Shown piece after piece: positions 16,084 to 25,300 of a stretch of DNA of 64,000 bases (the first letter of the stretch is position 1; each line of letters opens with the position of its first letter). This stretch comes from Gulosibacter chungangensis (lineage in GTDB: Bacteria > Actinomycetota > Actinomycetes > Actinomycetales > Microbacteriaceae), in NCBI RefSeq assembly GCF_008831155.1, contig NZ_WBKB01000005.1:62001-126000 (forward strand), given 5' to 3'. The notes under the pieces were generated by a model. That model saw only the letters and a program-made list of their open reading frames with translations. It did not search any database and was not told where the DNA came from. The position numbers were made by a program, and so were the translations under genes.

Positions 16084-17166
16084 GTGCCTGCCATTGCCGA
16101 TTCCTCAGCCAACATGACCGTCGCCGCAGCGGGGGAGCGTGAAACGCTCCGTCGCCTGCTTCGACACCTCCCGAAAGGGGATACCCTGCTCGGCCCGGGG
16201 GACGATGCCGCCATCATTGCGGCGCCGGATGGGCGCGTGGTCATCAGCACCGACACGATGATTGAGGGTCCCGATTTTCGCCTCGAATGGTCGACCCCCG
16301 AGCAGCTCGGTAGCAAAGCGGTAGCCTCCAACCTTGCCGATATTGCGGCGATGGGTGCCCGGCCAACGGGAATGGTAGTTGCCCTCGCGGTGCCTCGCGA
16401 CACTCCAGTGGATTTCGTGGAGGGCCTCGCACGCGGGTTCGCCATCGGATTGGAGGGGCTCGCTCCCGGTGTCGGGGTGGTCGGTGGGGATCTTGCAACC
16501 TCGCCCGTGGTGACGATTGCCGTCACGGTGTTTGGTTCGATGGATGGGGTTCCCGCGGTCACGCGTGCGGGCGCTCGGCCCGGCGAGGTGGTCGCGGTGG
16601 CGGGCGACATGGGCCGCGCGGCGGCAGGCTTGCGGCTGTTGTTTGCTGGTGCTGGTGCTGGTGCTGGTGCTGGTGCGGATGCGGATGCGGATGTGGATGC
16701 AGGCACAGATGCAGGGGATTCCGCAGCGCTCACCACGAAACTCATTCAGGCTCAGCTCGCCCCGGAGCCACCGCTGGCCGCAGGCGTGGCCGCGGCCAGG
16801 GCGGGTGCCTCCGCGATGATGGACCTTTCGGACGGCCCGCTCCTCGACGCCACTCGACTCGCGATCGCGAGCGAGGTCACCATCGCGATCGACTCAGCCA
16901 CGGTGGCGGGGGATATTGCCACGTTGCTGCCGCCATTGCGGAGCGCCTTCGGGCTGGATACTGACGCCGCCAAAGACCTCGCCTCACGCCTCGTACTCGG
17001 TGGCGGGGAGGACCACTCGCTGCTGGCAACCTTCCCGGCCGACGTCGAACTCCCGGCACCCTTCCGTGCCATCGGTCGCGTCGTCGAACAGCAGGATGCA
17101 CCGGTGCTGGTCGACGGTGAGCCCGCGCAGCCAGACGGCTGGGATCCGTATATCGGGATCGAGTAA
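16084..17166 (+). CDS. thiL: Thiamine-monophosphate kinase
   Basis: ThiL phosphorylates thiamine monophosphate to the diphosphate cofactor. Starting at GTG 16084 it has 360 residues; ATG 16114 is an alternative. Hallmarks are 'LGPGDDAAII', 'STDTMIEGPDFRLEWSTPEQ', 'KAVASNLADIAAMGARPTGM', 'GGDLATSP' and 'DLSDGPLLDATRLA', which form the ATP and Mg sites of the PurM-like fold. Between the domains (about residues 188-215) lies a repetitive Gly-Ala/Asp-Ala insertion encoded by six-base tandem repeats, absent from typical ThiL; it sits in a loop and probably does not abolish activity. Confidence 0.94.
   Translation: MPAIADSSANMTVAAAGERETLRRLLRHLPKGDTLLGPGDDAAIIAAPDGRVVISTDTMIEGPDFRLEWSTPEQLGSKAVASNLADIAAMGARPTGMVVALAVPRDTPVDFVEGLARGFAIGLEGLAPGVGVVGGDLATSPVVTIAVTVFGSMDGVPAVTRAGARPGEVVAVAGDMGRAAAGLRLLFAGAGAGAGAGADADADVDAGTDAGDSAALTTKLIQAQLAPEPPLAAGVAAARAGASAMMDLSDGPLLDATRLAIASEVTIAIDSATVAGDIATLLPPLRSAFGLDTDAAKDLASRLVLGGGEDHSLLATFPADVELPAPFRAIGRVVEQQDAPVLVDGEPAQPDGWDPYIGIE
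16645..16698 (+). repeat. Hexanucleotide tandem repeats inside thiL
   Basis: Five perfect copies of GCTGGT (16645-16674) are followed by three of GCGGAT (16675-16692) and one GTGGAT. The unit is six bases, so copy-number change keeps the frame and only lengthens the Gly-Ala / Asp-Ala linker. Confidence 0.9.
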
Positions 17167-17187
17167 CAAACGGGATTGAGTAACTCG

Positions 17188-17211
17188 GTGCAGCGAGATA
17201 TTTCGCTGCAC
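17188..17211 (+). terminator. Hairpin after thiL
   Basis: GTGCAGCGA (17188-17196) and TCGCTGCAC (17203-17211) form a perfect nine-pair stem with a six-base loop, 22 bases after the thiL stop. No T run follows. Confidence 0.5.
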
Positions 17212-17321
17212 TCATACGCGTCGAGCGGAATCCGGGTAACGCTGAGTAATGATCGGCTCGCGTGGGTCCGCGCGGACGTAGCCTGAAGCGGTTCCCACCC
17301 GAATTCGACGCCAGGAGACTC

Positions 17322-17669
17322 ATGTCAGACTTTTTTGACCGCGAGAACGACCGCCACTACACGAAGGACTACAAGGAGACCACGCCGGACATCCTGAAGG
17401 CCTTCGCCGACTTTGACAGCGCCGTATTTGCCGCTGAGGGGCGGGAGATCCCGCTGAAGTACCGCGAACTTATCGCTTACGCGGTGGGGCTGACCACCCA
17501 GTGCACCTACTGCATTGATGCGCACAGCCAGAACGCCGTCAAGGCTGGCGCGACCAAGGGCGAGCTTGCGGAGACCGCGTGGGTAGCTGCGGCAATTCGT
17601 GCCGGTGGCGCGTACGCACACGGACGCCTGGGCTTCAAGCTCTCGGGCATCCACGACCACGACGCCTAA
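17322..17669 (+). CDS. Carboxymuconolactone decarboxylase / AhpD-like protein
   Basis: A 115-residue all-helical protein of the CMD/AhpD superfamily. The redox motif CxxC with following His is present in 'QCTYCIDAHSQNAVKAG' near residue 65, as in alkylhydroperoxidases and uncharacterised YciW-like proteins. The first part contains 'LKYRELIAYAVGLTTQ', typical of the family. It probably reduces peroxides or disulfides, but no partner is encoded nearby. The ATG at 17322 follows CCAGGAGAC with good spacing. It sits between thiL and rsmD, where it is not part of the usual gene order. Confidence 0.85.
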   Translation: MSDFFDRENDRHYTKDYKETTPDILKAFADFDSAVFAAEGREIPLKYRELIAYAVGLTTQCTYCIDAHSQNAVKAGATKGELAETAWVAAAIRAGGAYAHGRLGFKLSGIHDHDA

Positions 17670-17674
17670 TCGCG

Positions 17675-17824
17675 CCCTTCGATACGGCTTCGCCTACTCA
17701 GGGGACGCCTTCGATACGCGCTTCGCGCTACTCAGGGGACGTAAAAATGCCGGTCCCTGAGTAGCGAAGCGTATCGAAGGGTATCGAAGCACGTCGCCCT
17801 CGATACAGCTTCGCCTACTCGGGG
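17675..17824. repeat. Cluster of TTCGATACG / CTACTCAGG dispersed repeats
   Basis: Copies in both orientations are packed here: 'CTTCGATACGGCTTCGCCTA', 'CTTCGATACGCGCTTCGCGC', then inverted 'TCCCTGAGTAGCGAAGCGTA' and a further 'CTCGATACAGCTTCGCCTAC'. The opposed copies can form long hairpins. It occupies the space between the convergent AhpD-like and rsmD genes and overlaps the rsmD stop, so it may supply a bidirectional terminator. Same family as 1514-1630. Confidence 0.7.
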
Positions 17825-18387
17825 AGCGCGGCGGGCTCTAGGAAGTGCAGGGCGGTGTCACCGTAGTCGCGGCGCCGCCACAGCTTGAGGCCCGCCGGAA
17901 GTGCCAAGTCGCCGGAGCGTGCGGCGCGCTCGACCACGAGGAGCGCGCCCTCGCTCAGGCGCGGTGCCAGCAGCGCAAGATCCGCCTCGCAGTCCGCATT
18001 CGAGAGCTCATATGGCGGGTCCATAAACACGAGATCAAATTCGCCCCCGGCCGTGCCGAGCCAGGAACGTACCGATGCCTCGACAACCGTCACCGGTGCA
18101 TCCTCACCTATCGCGGGGCGAAGCACCGCAATATTGCTGCGTGCGATGCGGCAGACGGAGCCGCTGCGCTCTACCAGCGTGAGCGATTCTGCGCCACGCG
18201 AAAGCGCCTCGAAACCGAGCGCGCCAGAACCCGCGTAGAGGTCGAGCACGCGCGCCCCGGCAAATTCGAAAGCCGATTCGAGGGCTGAGAAAAGTGCCTC
18301 TCGAACCCGGTCACTGGTGGGGCGAGTGCCACTGTGGGAGGCTCGAAGTACAGTGCCTCCAGCAGCCCCGGCAATGATTCGCGTCAT
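17815..18387 (-). CDS. rsmD: 16S rRNA (guanine(966)-N(2))-methyltransferase RsmD
   Basis: A 190-residue SAM-dependent methyltransferase. 'MTRIIAGAAGGTVL' is the classic RsmD start; 'TRPTSDRVREALFSALE' near residue 21, the SAM-binding 'VLDLYAGSGALGFEALSRGA' near 47, and the catalytic 'MDPPYE' near 119 follow. It methylates G966 of 16S rRNA during 30S assembly. The ATG at 18387 is chosen because the family begins there. The gene is on the minus strand, opposite to recG and coaD, its usual neighbours, and is separated from them by inserted modules. Confidence 0.94.
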   Translation of the reverse strand: MTRIIAGAAGGTVLRASHSGTRPTSDRVREALFSALESAFEFAGARVLDLYAGSGALGFEALSRGAESLTLVERSGSVCRIARSNIAVLRPAIGEDAPVTVVEASVRSWLGTAGGEFDLVFMDPPYELSNADCEADLALLAPRLSEGALLVVERAARSGDLALPAGLKLWRRRDYGDTALHFLEPAALPE

Positions 18388-18442
18388 GAATCGATAGTAA
18401 GTGTTGGGGTGTCGTCCCCGCAGACATGGAAAGATAGCCGTC

Positions 18443-19414
18443 ATGACTCAGCACGTCTCCTCAACTAACCCGCTATTCGAGAACGCGACCCGATTGCAGG
18501 AGGCCGTCTCGAGTGTTGTCGTTGGTAAGTCCGAACAGGTCCGACTTGCGGTGACGGTGCTGCTTGCCGGTGGACACCTGCTCGTGGAGGACGTGCCGGG
18601 TGTGGGTAAGACCGTGCTCGCAAAGACGCTCGCAAAGGCGATGAACTCGAAGGTTAACCGCATCCAGTTCACCCCCGACATGTTGCCGAGCGATGTCACA
18701 GGTGTGGCAATTTTTGATCAGCGCAAGACCGAGTTCGAGTTTCAGCCGGGGCCGGTGTTTGCCAACGTCGTGATTGGTGATGAGATCAACCGAGCCTCGC
18801 CAAAGACGCAGTCGGCGTTGCTCGAGTGCATGGAGGAGCGTCAGGTTTCGGTGGACGGGCAGACCCACCATTTGCCCGACCCGTTCACCGTGTTTGCCAC
18901 GCAGAACCCCTCCGAGATGGAGGGCACCTATCCGCTGCCGGAAGCGCAGCGCGACCGCTTCATGGCTCGCATTTCGATGGGCTATCCGGATCGCGAGTCG
19001 GAGCTGCAGATGCTCGAATCGCGTGATCGCGTTGACCCGCTGTCGAGTCTCGAGCCGGTCCTCAGCGCGGCCCAAGTGCGGGCGATGATTTCGCAGGTGC
19101 AGGATGTGTTCGTTGCCCCGAGCGTGAAGCAGTACGTGGTGGATTTGGCTCGCGCGACTCGCGAGCACGAAGCGGTGCGCGTCGGCGTGAGCCCGCGCGC
19201 CTCGCTCCACCTGCTGCGTGCCGCGAAAGCGTCCGCCGCCATCGCAGGGCGCTCCTATGTCGTGCCCGATGATGTTCGCTCACTGCTGGTGAACGTATTC
19301 GCCCACCGACTCGTGGTGGGCAGCCGCGGCGGCCGCAAGTCGAGCTCCTATGCTGAGGCGAGCCGGGTGCTGGAACAAATCGCCGCGCAGATCCCAGCGC
19401 CCACGGGGGCCTAG
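18443..19414 (+). CDS. MoxR-family AAA+ ATPase
   Basis: A 323-residue AAA+ protein. Walker A 'EDVPGVGKTVLAKTLAKAMN' lies near residue 48, Walker B 'VVIGDEINRASPKTQSALLE' near 108, sensor 1 'VFATQNPSEMEGTYPLPEAQ' near 150 and the lid domain after 230. MoxR ATPases act as chaperones for partner proteins and are usually encoded just before a DUF58 protein, as here. With the following DUF58 and transglutaminase genes it makes a conserved three-gene envelope module of unknown purpose. ATG 18443 fits the family; no strong ribosome-binding site is evident. Confidence 0.9.
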   Translation: MTQHVSSTNPLFENATRLQEAVSSVVVGKSEQVRLAVTVLLAGGHLLVEDVPGVGKTVLAKTLAKAMNSKVNRIQFTPDMLPSDVTGVAIFDQRKTEFEFQPGPVFANVVIGDEINRASPKTQSALLECMEERQVSVDGQTHHLPDPFTVFATQNPSEMEGTYPLPEAQRDRFMARISMGYPDRESELQMLESRDRVDPLSSLEPVLSAAQVRAMISQVQDVFVAPSVKQYVVDLARATREHEAVRVGVSPRASLHLLRAAKASAAIAGRSYVVPDDVRSLLVNVFAHRLVVGSRGGRKSSSYAEASRVLEQIAAQIPAPTGA

Positions 19415-19419
19415 CCCTG

Positions 19420-20709
19420 ATGACTACCGACGCGCAGCCCGTCAAAGCGCGGCGACTGCGGCCAACTGCCCGAGCCTGGGGTCTCGCGATCGCGGGCGCG
19501 ATCGTGATCGCGCTCGCAGAACTTTTCGGCGTCAGTGAACTGCGGTTCTTTGGCATCGTGCTGCTCGCACTGCCACTGATTACGCTGCTGCTGCGGCTGA
19601 TCGCACGGCCCAAGATCGAGATTGACCGTGCCGTGTACCCGACCACCGCGGCCGCGGGGGACCGCATTCGGGTGGTTGCCGAGGTGCGAAATAAGTCGAT
19701 TTTCGGGCTCGAGGCGACCAGTTATATGGACACCGTGACCGGCACCGATCGCAAACTGGTTGCCGGGGTGCTGCCGCCGGTGGCGAGTCGGTTGCACCGT
19801 CGCGAAGGTCGGCGGCGGCGTCGAATCGCCTACGGTCTCACCCGGATGCGCCGGGGCATCAGCCAGGTCGGCCCACTTTTCCTTGAAAATGTGGACGGGC
19901 TCGGGCTGACGCGTCGGGTGATTCAGGTTGGCGAGCCGGTCGAACTTGAAGTTTGGCCGCATGTGCACAATGTCGACCGGCTGGACATTCCGGCGCTGCG
20001 GACCGGTTCGGAAGCGGATGTTGCGCTTGGCCGCTCGGGAGACGCGGACGATGTAGTCACTCGTGAGTATCGTCGCAGTGATGCGTTGCGAAGAGTGCAC
20101 TGGCGGGCGACTGCCCGCGCTGGTGAGTTGCGCGTGCGTCAGGAAGAGCATCACGCCGAGGTCGTTGCGATCGTGGTGCTCGACACCGCGCCCACGGCGC
20201 GCACCGATATTGATCCCGGATTTGAACTGGGGGTTTCCGTGGTTGCTTCGGTGCTTACGCGTCTGCATGAGATTGGCTATGACACCGAGCTGCTGGAGAC
20301 CGTCACCGACGCCGATCCGGATGCGCCGCCGCAGGATGCCGTGAACCTGCGCACCTCGGCCTCGGAAAGCCTCGGCCGAATCATGCGCCACTTGATGTTG
20401 GTGCAGCCCGCGCTGCAAGAGAGCCCGGAAGAACTCGAGTCACTCCACGCGCGCGCCGCGAGTATGGGCAAAGGCCCGCTGGTGTTCGTAACCCGCACCG
20501 ACCGTCCCGTGGCTGAGGCGGCTATTGACCTCGCCGGGTACGGTGATCCGGCGATCGCGATCCTCTGCGGCCCGCCCAGCGAAGATGACGCAGTCGTGGA
20601 GGATTTCGTGCAGGCCGGTTGGCAGGTTGTGCGCATGAACAGCGCCGCCCGTGACCCCTGGGGGAGCCCCCGTCGTTATGGGCAATTGGGATTCGGGGTG
20701 CGCGAATGA
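19420..20709 (+). CDS. DUF58 domain-containing membrane protein
   Basis: A 429-residue protein with two N-terminal membrane helices ('RAWGLAIAGAIVIALAELFG' and 'FFGIVLLALPLITLLLRL', residues 15-68), a beta-rich segment, then the DUF58 signature 'VTREYRRSDALRRVHWRATA' near residue 212, which leads into a degenerate von Willebrand A-like domain ('VAIVVLDTAPTA'). DUF58 proteins pair with MoxR ATPases. It starts five bases after the MoxR gene and overlaps the next gene by four bases, so the three are co-translated. Confidence 0.88.
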   Translation: MTTDAQPVKARRLRPTARAWGLAIAGAIVIALAELFGVSELRFFGIVLLALPLITLLLRLIARPKIEIDRAVYPTTAAAGDRIRVVAEVRNKSIFGLEATSYMDTVTGTDRKLVAGVLPPVASRLHRREGRRRRRIAYGLTRMRRGISQVGPLFLENVDGLGLTRRVIQVGEPVELEVWPHVHNVDRLDIPALRTGSEADVALGRSGDADDVVTREYRRSDALRRVHWRATARAGELRVRQEEHHAEVVAIVVLDTAPTARTDIDPGFELGVSVVASVLTRLHEIGYDTELLETVTDADPDAPPQDAVNLRTSASESLGRIMRHLMLVQPALQESPEELESLHARAASMGKGPLVFVTRTDRPVAEAAIDLAGYGDPAIAILCGPPSEDDAVVEDFVQAGWQVVRMNSAARDPWGSPRRYGQLGFGVRE

Positions 20710-23039
20710 AAGACCGCGGCTCTTGGAACGTCACAATCGGGCTGATGCTGCTGATGTGCAGCGGGATCCTGCTGGCGACCCCGATTGTGGGCACGAATGC
20801 GTGGCTGCTGCCGGCGATGATCACCATCGTGGTGCTGCTGGCCATCACACAGGCCTCGCGCCAGTTCACGAACTCGCGAGTGCTGAGCGTCGTGATCGGC
20901 TTGATCACCCTCGCGGTGGCCGGGATTGTGCTCGCGCAGCCCACCGGCGTGGGGGATGTGTTCACTGCCGTCGGTCGACAGCTTTCGACGCTTGCCGAGC
21001 AATTGCCAAGCGACCAACCACCGCTGCGGGAAACCCCCGCAACGATTTATGTGCTCTCGCTGAGTGCAGGGCTCCTGGCGCTGGTGGCGGATCTCCTCGC
21101 GAATGTGCTGCGGGCACCGGCCGCGGCGATGGTCGCGGTGGCGCCGATGGTTGCGGTACCGATCGCAGTGGGGCTGCCGGCGGCCGACTGGTGGGCCTGG
21201 ATTCTCTTTGCCGCGATTGCGGTGTTCTACCTTTACCTCGGCTATCGCTGGCTGAAACAGGTTGAGGACGATGAACGCACGAGCGCTGGATTCTCTGTCG
21301 AGGGTCGCGGACTCGGTGGCTTTTTCGGCGCCGCGGCCACAGGCGGCGTGACGGTACTCGTGGCACTGCTGATCGCGGTACTTGCCCCGGGCCCGAGCGG
21401 CCTGTGGTGGAACGCGCTGGGCGCAAACTCATCCATTTCCACCAACCGCGTCAACCCGATCATTGACCTCGGTGACGATCTGCGCCGAAACGACCCGATC
21501 GAAGTGCTGCGCTACGCAACCTCGCAAACCGAGGGGCAGTTGCCCTACCTCTCGCTCGTCACGCTCTCCACCTTCAGTGCCGATACCGAATGGCAGCCGG
21601 CCGAGTTTGCATCCTCACGTTCCGCAGTCGGAGACGACCTGCCGCTACCGAGCCAGCTGGCAAACCAACCCAATGTGATTACGGTGAACACCAATGTCGT
21701 GATCGAGCAGGGCGTGAGCGCGTACCTGCCGCTGCCTTCGAGCCCACTGCGGCTCGGCGCGGTGGAAGGCGAATACGGGTGGGATTCGACCACCGGCAGC
21801 ATCCGCAACCTGGAGGATGAAGCACTCGCCCAGAGCTTCCACGTGGATAGCGTGCTGCCGCGGCCGACCGAGGAAGAGATCTCGAGCAGAACCGCGCCGA
21901 CGAGCGACGACTTCGCGCAGTTCCTCACCCTGCCGGATGATCCGGCCCTCGAGCAGATCCGCGCGGTCATGAACGAGGTTATTGATCCAAACGCTTCGGC
22001 GTATGAACAGGCCCTGGAATTGCAGGCGTGGTTCACCGGCGGTGCCTTTGACTATTCCGAACTTGCCCCGGTATCCGGTGGCTATGACGGTACGGGACTT
22101 GAGGTGATCAACGAGTTCCTGAGCACCCGCAGCGGCTATTGCGTGCATTTCTCGAGCGCCATGGCGGTCATGGGTCGCCTCCTCGGCATCCCCACGCGAA
22201 TCCAGGTGGGGTTCACTCCCGGCACGTTTGCGAGCGTCAATGACATCGGGCAGCCGGTGTATTCGGTGACCACCGACAACCTTCACTCCTGGGCTGAGTT
22301 CTGGGTGGAAGGCTACGGTTGGGTTCCCTTTGAGACGACCCCAAGCTCCGGTATTGGCGAAACCAATGTCGCCGAGATCCAAGACGAGGGTGAGACCGCT
22401 CCGGAACCGGAAGACACCGTCGCCCCCATCCCGACCGAGGCACCTGAAGACGCCACCTCTGAGCCGGAGCCGACCGAGGAAGCTGAAACGCCGGAGCCCA
22501 CCGGTGCCGACGGTCAAACTGAAAATGATGGTGCCGGCTTTGTGTGGACGGGCACCACCGTGCTGACGCTTGTCGTCGTACTGCTATTGCTCATCCTTGC
22601 CGCGGTGGCCCTGGCACCGCGCTTCCTGCGGGCACGGATTCGCAAGCAACGCGAACAGGCAGTTGCCGCGGCGGCTCCCGAAGCCGCCGAAGCGGCCTGG
22701 CAGGAGTTGCTTGACACGGCCACCGATCTGCGGCTGCGGCTGCCGCGGGGCCGCACCACCGGGATGCTCAGCGCACGACTCGCGACGCTGATCGGGCTCG
22801 AGCCCGGTGACAACGCGGCATACGCGCTGCGGCGACTGGGCGAAGCCTTGGACGCGGCAACCTTCTCCGACCCCGAAAACCCGCAAGCGCATCCGGTGGC
22901 CTGGCAGGATGTGGAACTCGTGCGGGACGGGATGCTCGAACACGCCAGTGACGCGGACGTGCGTAGGGCAACCTGGTTCCCGGCCTCGATCGTCTCGCAG
23001 GTGCGGGCGCGAGGGGCCCGAAAGCGGGGCCGAGGGTGA
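20706..23039 (+). CDS. Transglutaminase-like membrane protein (TgpA/DUF3488 type)
   Basis: A 777-residue protein: about six membrane helices in residues 10-240, an external transglutaminase-like domain, a Pro/Glu/Thr-rich linker (about 560-605), one more helix ('VLTLVVVLLLLILAAVALAP') and a cytoplasmic tail. The catalytic Cys is in 'STRSGYCVHFSSAMAVMGRL' near residue 480 and the His in 'DNLHSWAEFWVEGYGWVPFE'. The third triad residue, usually Asp, appears to be Glu in 'PFETTP'. TgpA of Pseudomonas is essential and periplasmic; the actinobacterial role is unknown. It overlaps the recG GTG by four bases. Confidence 0.86.
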   Translation: MKDRGSWNVTIGLMLLMCSGILLATPIVGTNAWLLPAMITIVVLLAITQASRQFTNSRVLSVVIGLITLAVAGIVLAQPTGVGDVFTAVGRQLSTLAEQLPSDQPPLRETPATIYVLSLSAGLLALVADLLANVLRAPAAAMVAVAPMVAVPIAVGLPAADWWAWILFAAIAVFYLYLGYRWLKQVEDDERTSAGFSVEGRGLGGFFGAAATGGVTVLVALLIAVLAPGPSGLWWNALGANSSISTNRVNPIIDLGDDLRRNDPIEVLRYATSQTEGQLPYLSLVTLSTFSADTEWQPAEFASSRSAVGDDLPLPSQLANQPNVITVNTNVVIEQGVSAYLPLPSSPLRLGAVEGEYGWDSTTGSIRNLEDEALAQSFHVDSVLPRPTEEEISSRTAPTSDDFAQFLTLPDDPALEQIRAVMNEVIDPNASAYEQALELQAWFTGGAFDYSELAPVSGGYDGTGLEVINEFLSTRSGYCVHFSSAMAVMGRLLGIPTRIQVGFTPGTFASVNDIGQPVYSVTTDNLHSWAEFWVEGYGWVPFETTPSSGIGETNVAEIQDEGETAPEPEDTVAPIPTEAPEDATSEPEPTEEAETPEPTGADGQTENDGAGFVWTGTTVLTLVVVLLLLILAAVALAPRFLRARIRKQREQAVAAAAPEAAEAAWQELLDTATDLRLRLPRGRTTGMLSARLATLIGLEPGDNAAYALRRLGEALDAATFSDPENPQAHPVAWQDVELVRDGMLEHASDADVRRATWFPASIVSQVRARGARKRGRG

Positions 23040-25213
23040 AACCCATTCCAGAACCCGAGGTGCAGCTCGGGCGGGATAAGCAACCGGTGACCTTCGATTC
23101 GCCGCTGGAATCGGTCATGTCGAAGCCCGATGCGAAGGCGGTCCGCGAACAGCTCGGGCTCGACACGGTCGGCGATCTCATCAGTTACCTGCCGCGACGG
23201 CACCAGAAACCGGGGGAGCACAGTCGCACTGACGAACTTGAGGTCGATGAGCACGTCACGGTGATCGCCGATGTGGTGAGCGCTGCCAACCATCCCATGC
23301 GCAGTAAGAGCGGTACCCGGCAAGAGATTGTCATTACGGATGGCCACGGCCAGATGACCGTAACCTTCTTCAACCAGCCCTGGCGGGTGCAGCAACTTCC
23401 GAGGGGACAGCGGGGGCTGTTCTCCGGCAAAGTGCGGTTCTACCGCGGGAGTCCACAGCTCTCGCACCCTGACTGCGTGCTGCTCGACGAGCTTGATGGC
23501 GAAGCGGAACTGCTTGAGTTCGCGAAGCGGCCGATGTCGATTTACCCGGCGACCTCGAAACTGCAATCCTGGCGCATTTCGAAGTTGATCAAGAACGCGC
23601 TTGACTATGTCCCCACCATCCCGGACCCGGTACCGGCAGAGTTCCGTGCCGATCGGGACGAACTCGACTACGACAGCGCGATCCGCTTCATGCACGATCC
23701 GGATGATGACTATGACCTCGGCTCAGCGATGACGACGCTGAAATTTACCGAGGCGTTCATGTTGCAGACCGCGCTGCTGCAGCCGCGGTATGTCGCGGCG
23801 ATTGTGCCCGCGACACCGCGACCGGTGCATCCGGGCGGTCTGCGCGAGCAACTCGATAAGAGCCTGCCATTTGAATTGACTTTTGACCAGTTCACGGTCG
23901 GCGAGACAATCGAGCGCGAACTCGCGAGCGAAACGCCAATGAACCGGCTGCTGCAGGGAGAGGTGGGTTCCGGTAAGACCCTTGTCGCCGTGCGAGCGAT
24001 GCTGCAGGCAGCGGAGACGGGTGGCCAGTCGGCGCTGCTGGCACCCACCGAAGTGCTCGCGAATCAGCACCTGCGTTCGATTACCGAGTCGCTCGGCCCG
24101 GAACTCTCGGCGAAACTCATGCCTACCCTGCTGACCGGTTCGCTCACGAGGGCAGAGCGTCAGAAGGCGATGCTGCGCATCGTCACGGGGGATGCGCGGA
24201 TCATCGTGGGCACGCACGCCCTGCTTACCGACACGGTCGAGTTTGCAGACTTGAGCCTCGTGGTGATCGACGAGCAGCACCGCTTTGGGGTTGAGCAGCG
24301 CGAGTCCCTGCGTCGGAAGGGGAAAGCCACTCCGCACACGCTGGTGCTCACCGCCACGCCGATTCCTCGTACGGTCGCGATGACCTCCTTCGGTGACCTC
24401 GATGTGTCCACGCTGCGGGAGCTCCCGGCTGGGCGCGCGGGAATCTCGACCTTCATGGTGAGCCTGGCAACGCATCCGACCTGGGAAAAACGCATTTGGC
24501 AACGTACTGCCGAGGAACTCGCGGCGGGCCGGCAGGCCTTTGTGGTGTGTCCCTCGATTGAGCCGGGGGAGCCGGACGAAAACGGCGAGAACACGGATGC
24601 GGCCACGGCCTCGGTTGCCCAGACGGTGCAGTTGCTGCGTGAGAATCCGGTGCTGCAGGGGCACCGGATCGAGCCGCTGCACGGTCGCATGACCGCCGAA
24701 GAAAAGGATGCGACGATGCTCGCGTTCGCGGCCGGGCAGATTGATATTGTCGTCGCCACCACCGTGATTGAGGTGGGGGTGAATGTCCCGAATGCCTCGA
24801 CCATGGTGGTGTTGGATGCGGATCGTTTCGGGGTCTCGCAGCTCCATCAGTTGCGTGGCCGGGTGGGCCGCGGTGAGCACGCCGGGGTGTGCCTGCTCGT
24901 GACCAAGGCACCACCGCAGTCATTGGCCCACGAACGCGTCGCGGCCGTTGCGGCAACACTCGACGGGTTTGAACTTGCCGAACGTGACCTCGAGCTGCGC
25001 CGAGAGGGAGACGTGCTCGGTACCCGGCAGTCGGGCGGGAAATCCTCGCTGAAGGTGCTGCGAGTCACCCGCGACGCCGAGGTAATCGCCGAAGCCCGCA
25101 CGCTCGCGATGTCGCTGCTCAGTATCGATCCGGAGCTCAAGACCGTGCCGCAATTGCGGGCGGCGATCAAGAGGCTGTCGGGCAGCGAACTCGCGCACCT
25201 GGAGATGGGCTAA
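23036..25213 (+). CDS. recG: ATP-dependent DNA helicase RecG
   Basis: RecG, 725 residues, reverses stalled forks and remodels branched DNA. An N-terminal wedge/OB domain ('TVGDLISYLPRRHQKPGEHS', 'GTRQEIVITDGHGQMTVTFF') precedes the helicase core with Walker A 'LLQGEVGSGKTLVAVRA' near residue 305, DEQH box 'VVIDEQHRFGVEQRE' near 410, 'TATPIPRTVAMT' near 440, and the C-terminal 'HQLRGRVGRGEHAG' and 'FELAERDLELRREGDVLGTR'. GTG start overlapping the transglutaminase gene, an unusual partner, means recG may be expressed from the MoxR operon promoter. Confidence 0.96.
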   Translation: MKPIPEPEVQLGRDKQPVTFDSPLESVMSKPDAKAVREQLGLDTVGDLISYLPRRHQKPGEHSRTDELEVDEHVTVIADVVSAANHPMRSKSGTRQEIVITDGHGQMTVTFFNQPWRVQQLPRGQRGLFSGKVRFYRGSPQLSHPDCVLLDELDGEAELLEFAKRPMSIYPATSKLQSWRISKLIKNALDYVPTIPDPVPAEFRADRDELDYDSAIRFMHDPDDDYDLGSAMTTLKFTEAFMLQTALLQPRYVAAIVPATPRPVHPGGLREQLDKSLPFELTFDQFTVGETIERELASETPMNRLLQGEVGSGKTLVAVRAMLQAAETGGQSALLAPTEVLANQHLRSITESLGPELSAKLMPTLLTGSLTRAERQKAMLRIVTGDARIIVGTHALLTDTVEFADLSLVVIDEQHRFGVEQRESLRRKGKATPHTLVLTATPIPRTVAMTSFGDLDVSTLRELPAGRAGISTFMVSLATHPTWEKRIWQRTAEELAAGRQAFVVCPSIEPGEPDENGENTDAATASVAQTVQLLRENPVLQGHRIEPLHGRMTAEEKDATMLAFAAGQIDIVVATTVIEVGVNVPNASTMVVLDADRFGVSQLHQLRGRVGRGEHAGVCLLVTKAPPQSLAHERVAAVAATLDGFELAERDLELRREGDVLGTRQSGGKSSLKVLRVTRDAEVIAEARTLAMSLLSIDPELKTVPQLRAAIKRLSGSELAHLEMG

Positions 25214-25300
25214 GCGGCCGACGGAGGGCTCACCACTCTTTTCGCTCCGAGCGCCAACTGCGAATCGAGTTCGGGTCGGCTGGCCACTAGGATTGGTCGT

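Noticed and set aside
23723-24880. Long minus-strand frame inside recG
   Set aside because: recG is certain from its helicase motifs; the antisense frame is a composition shadow.
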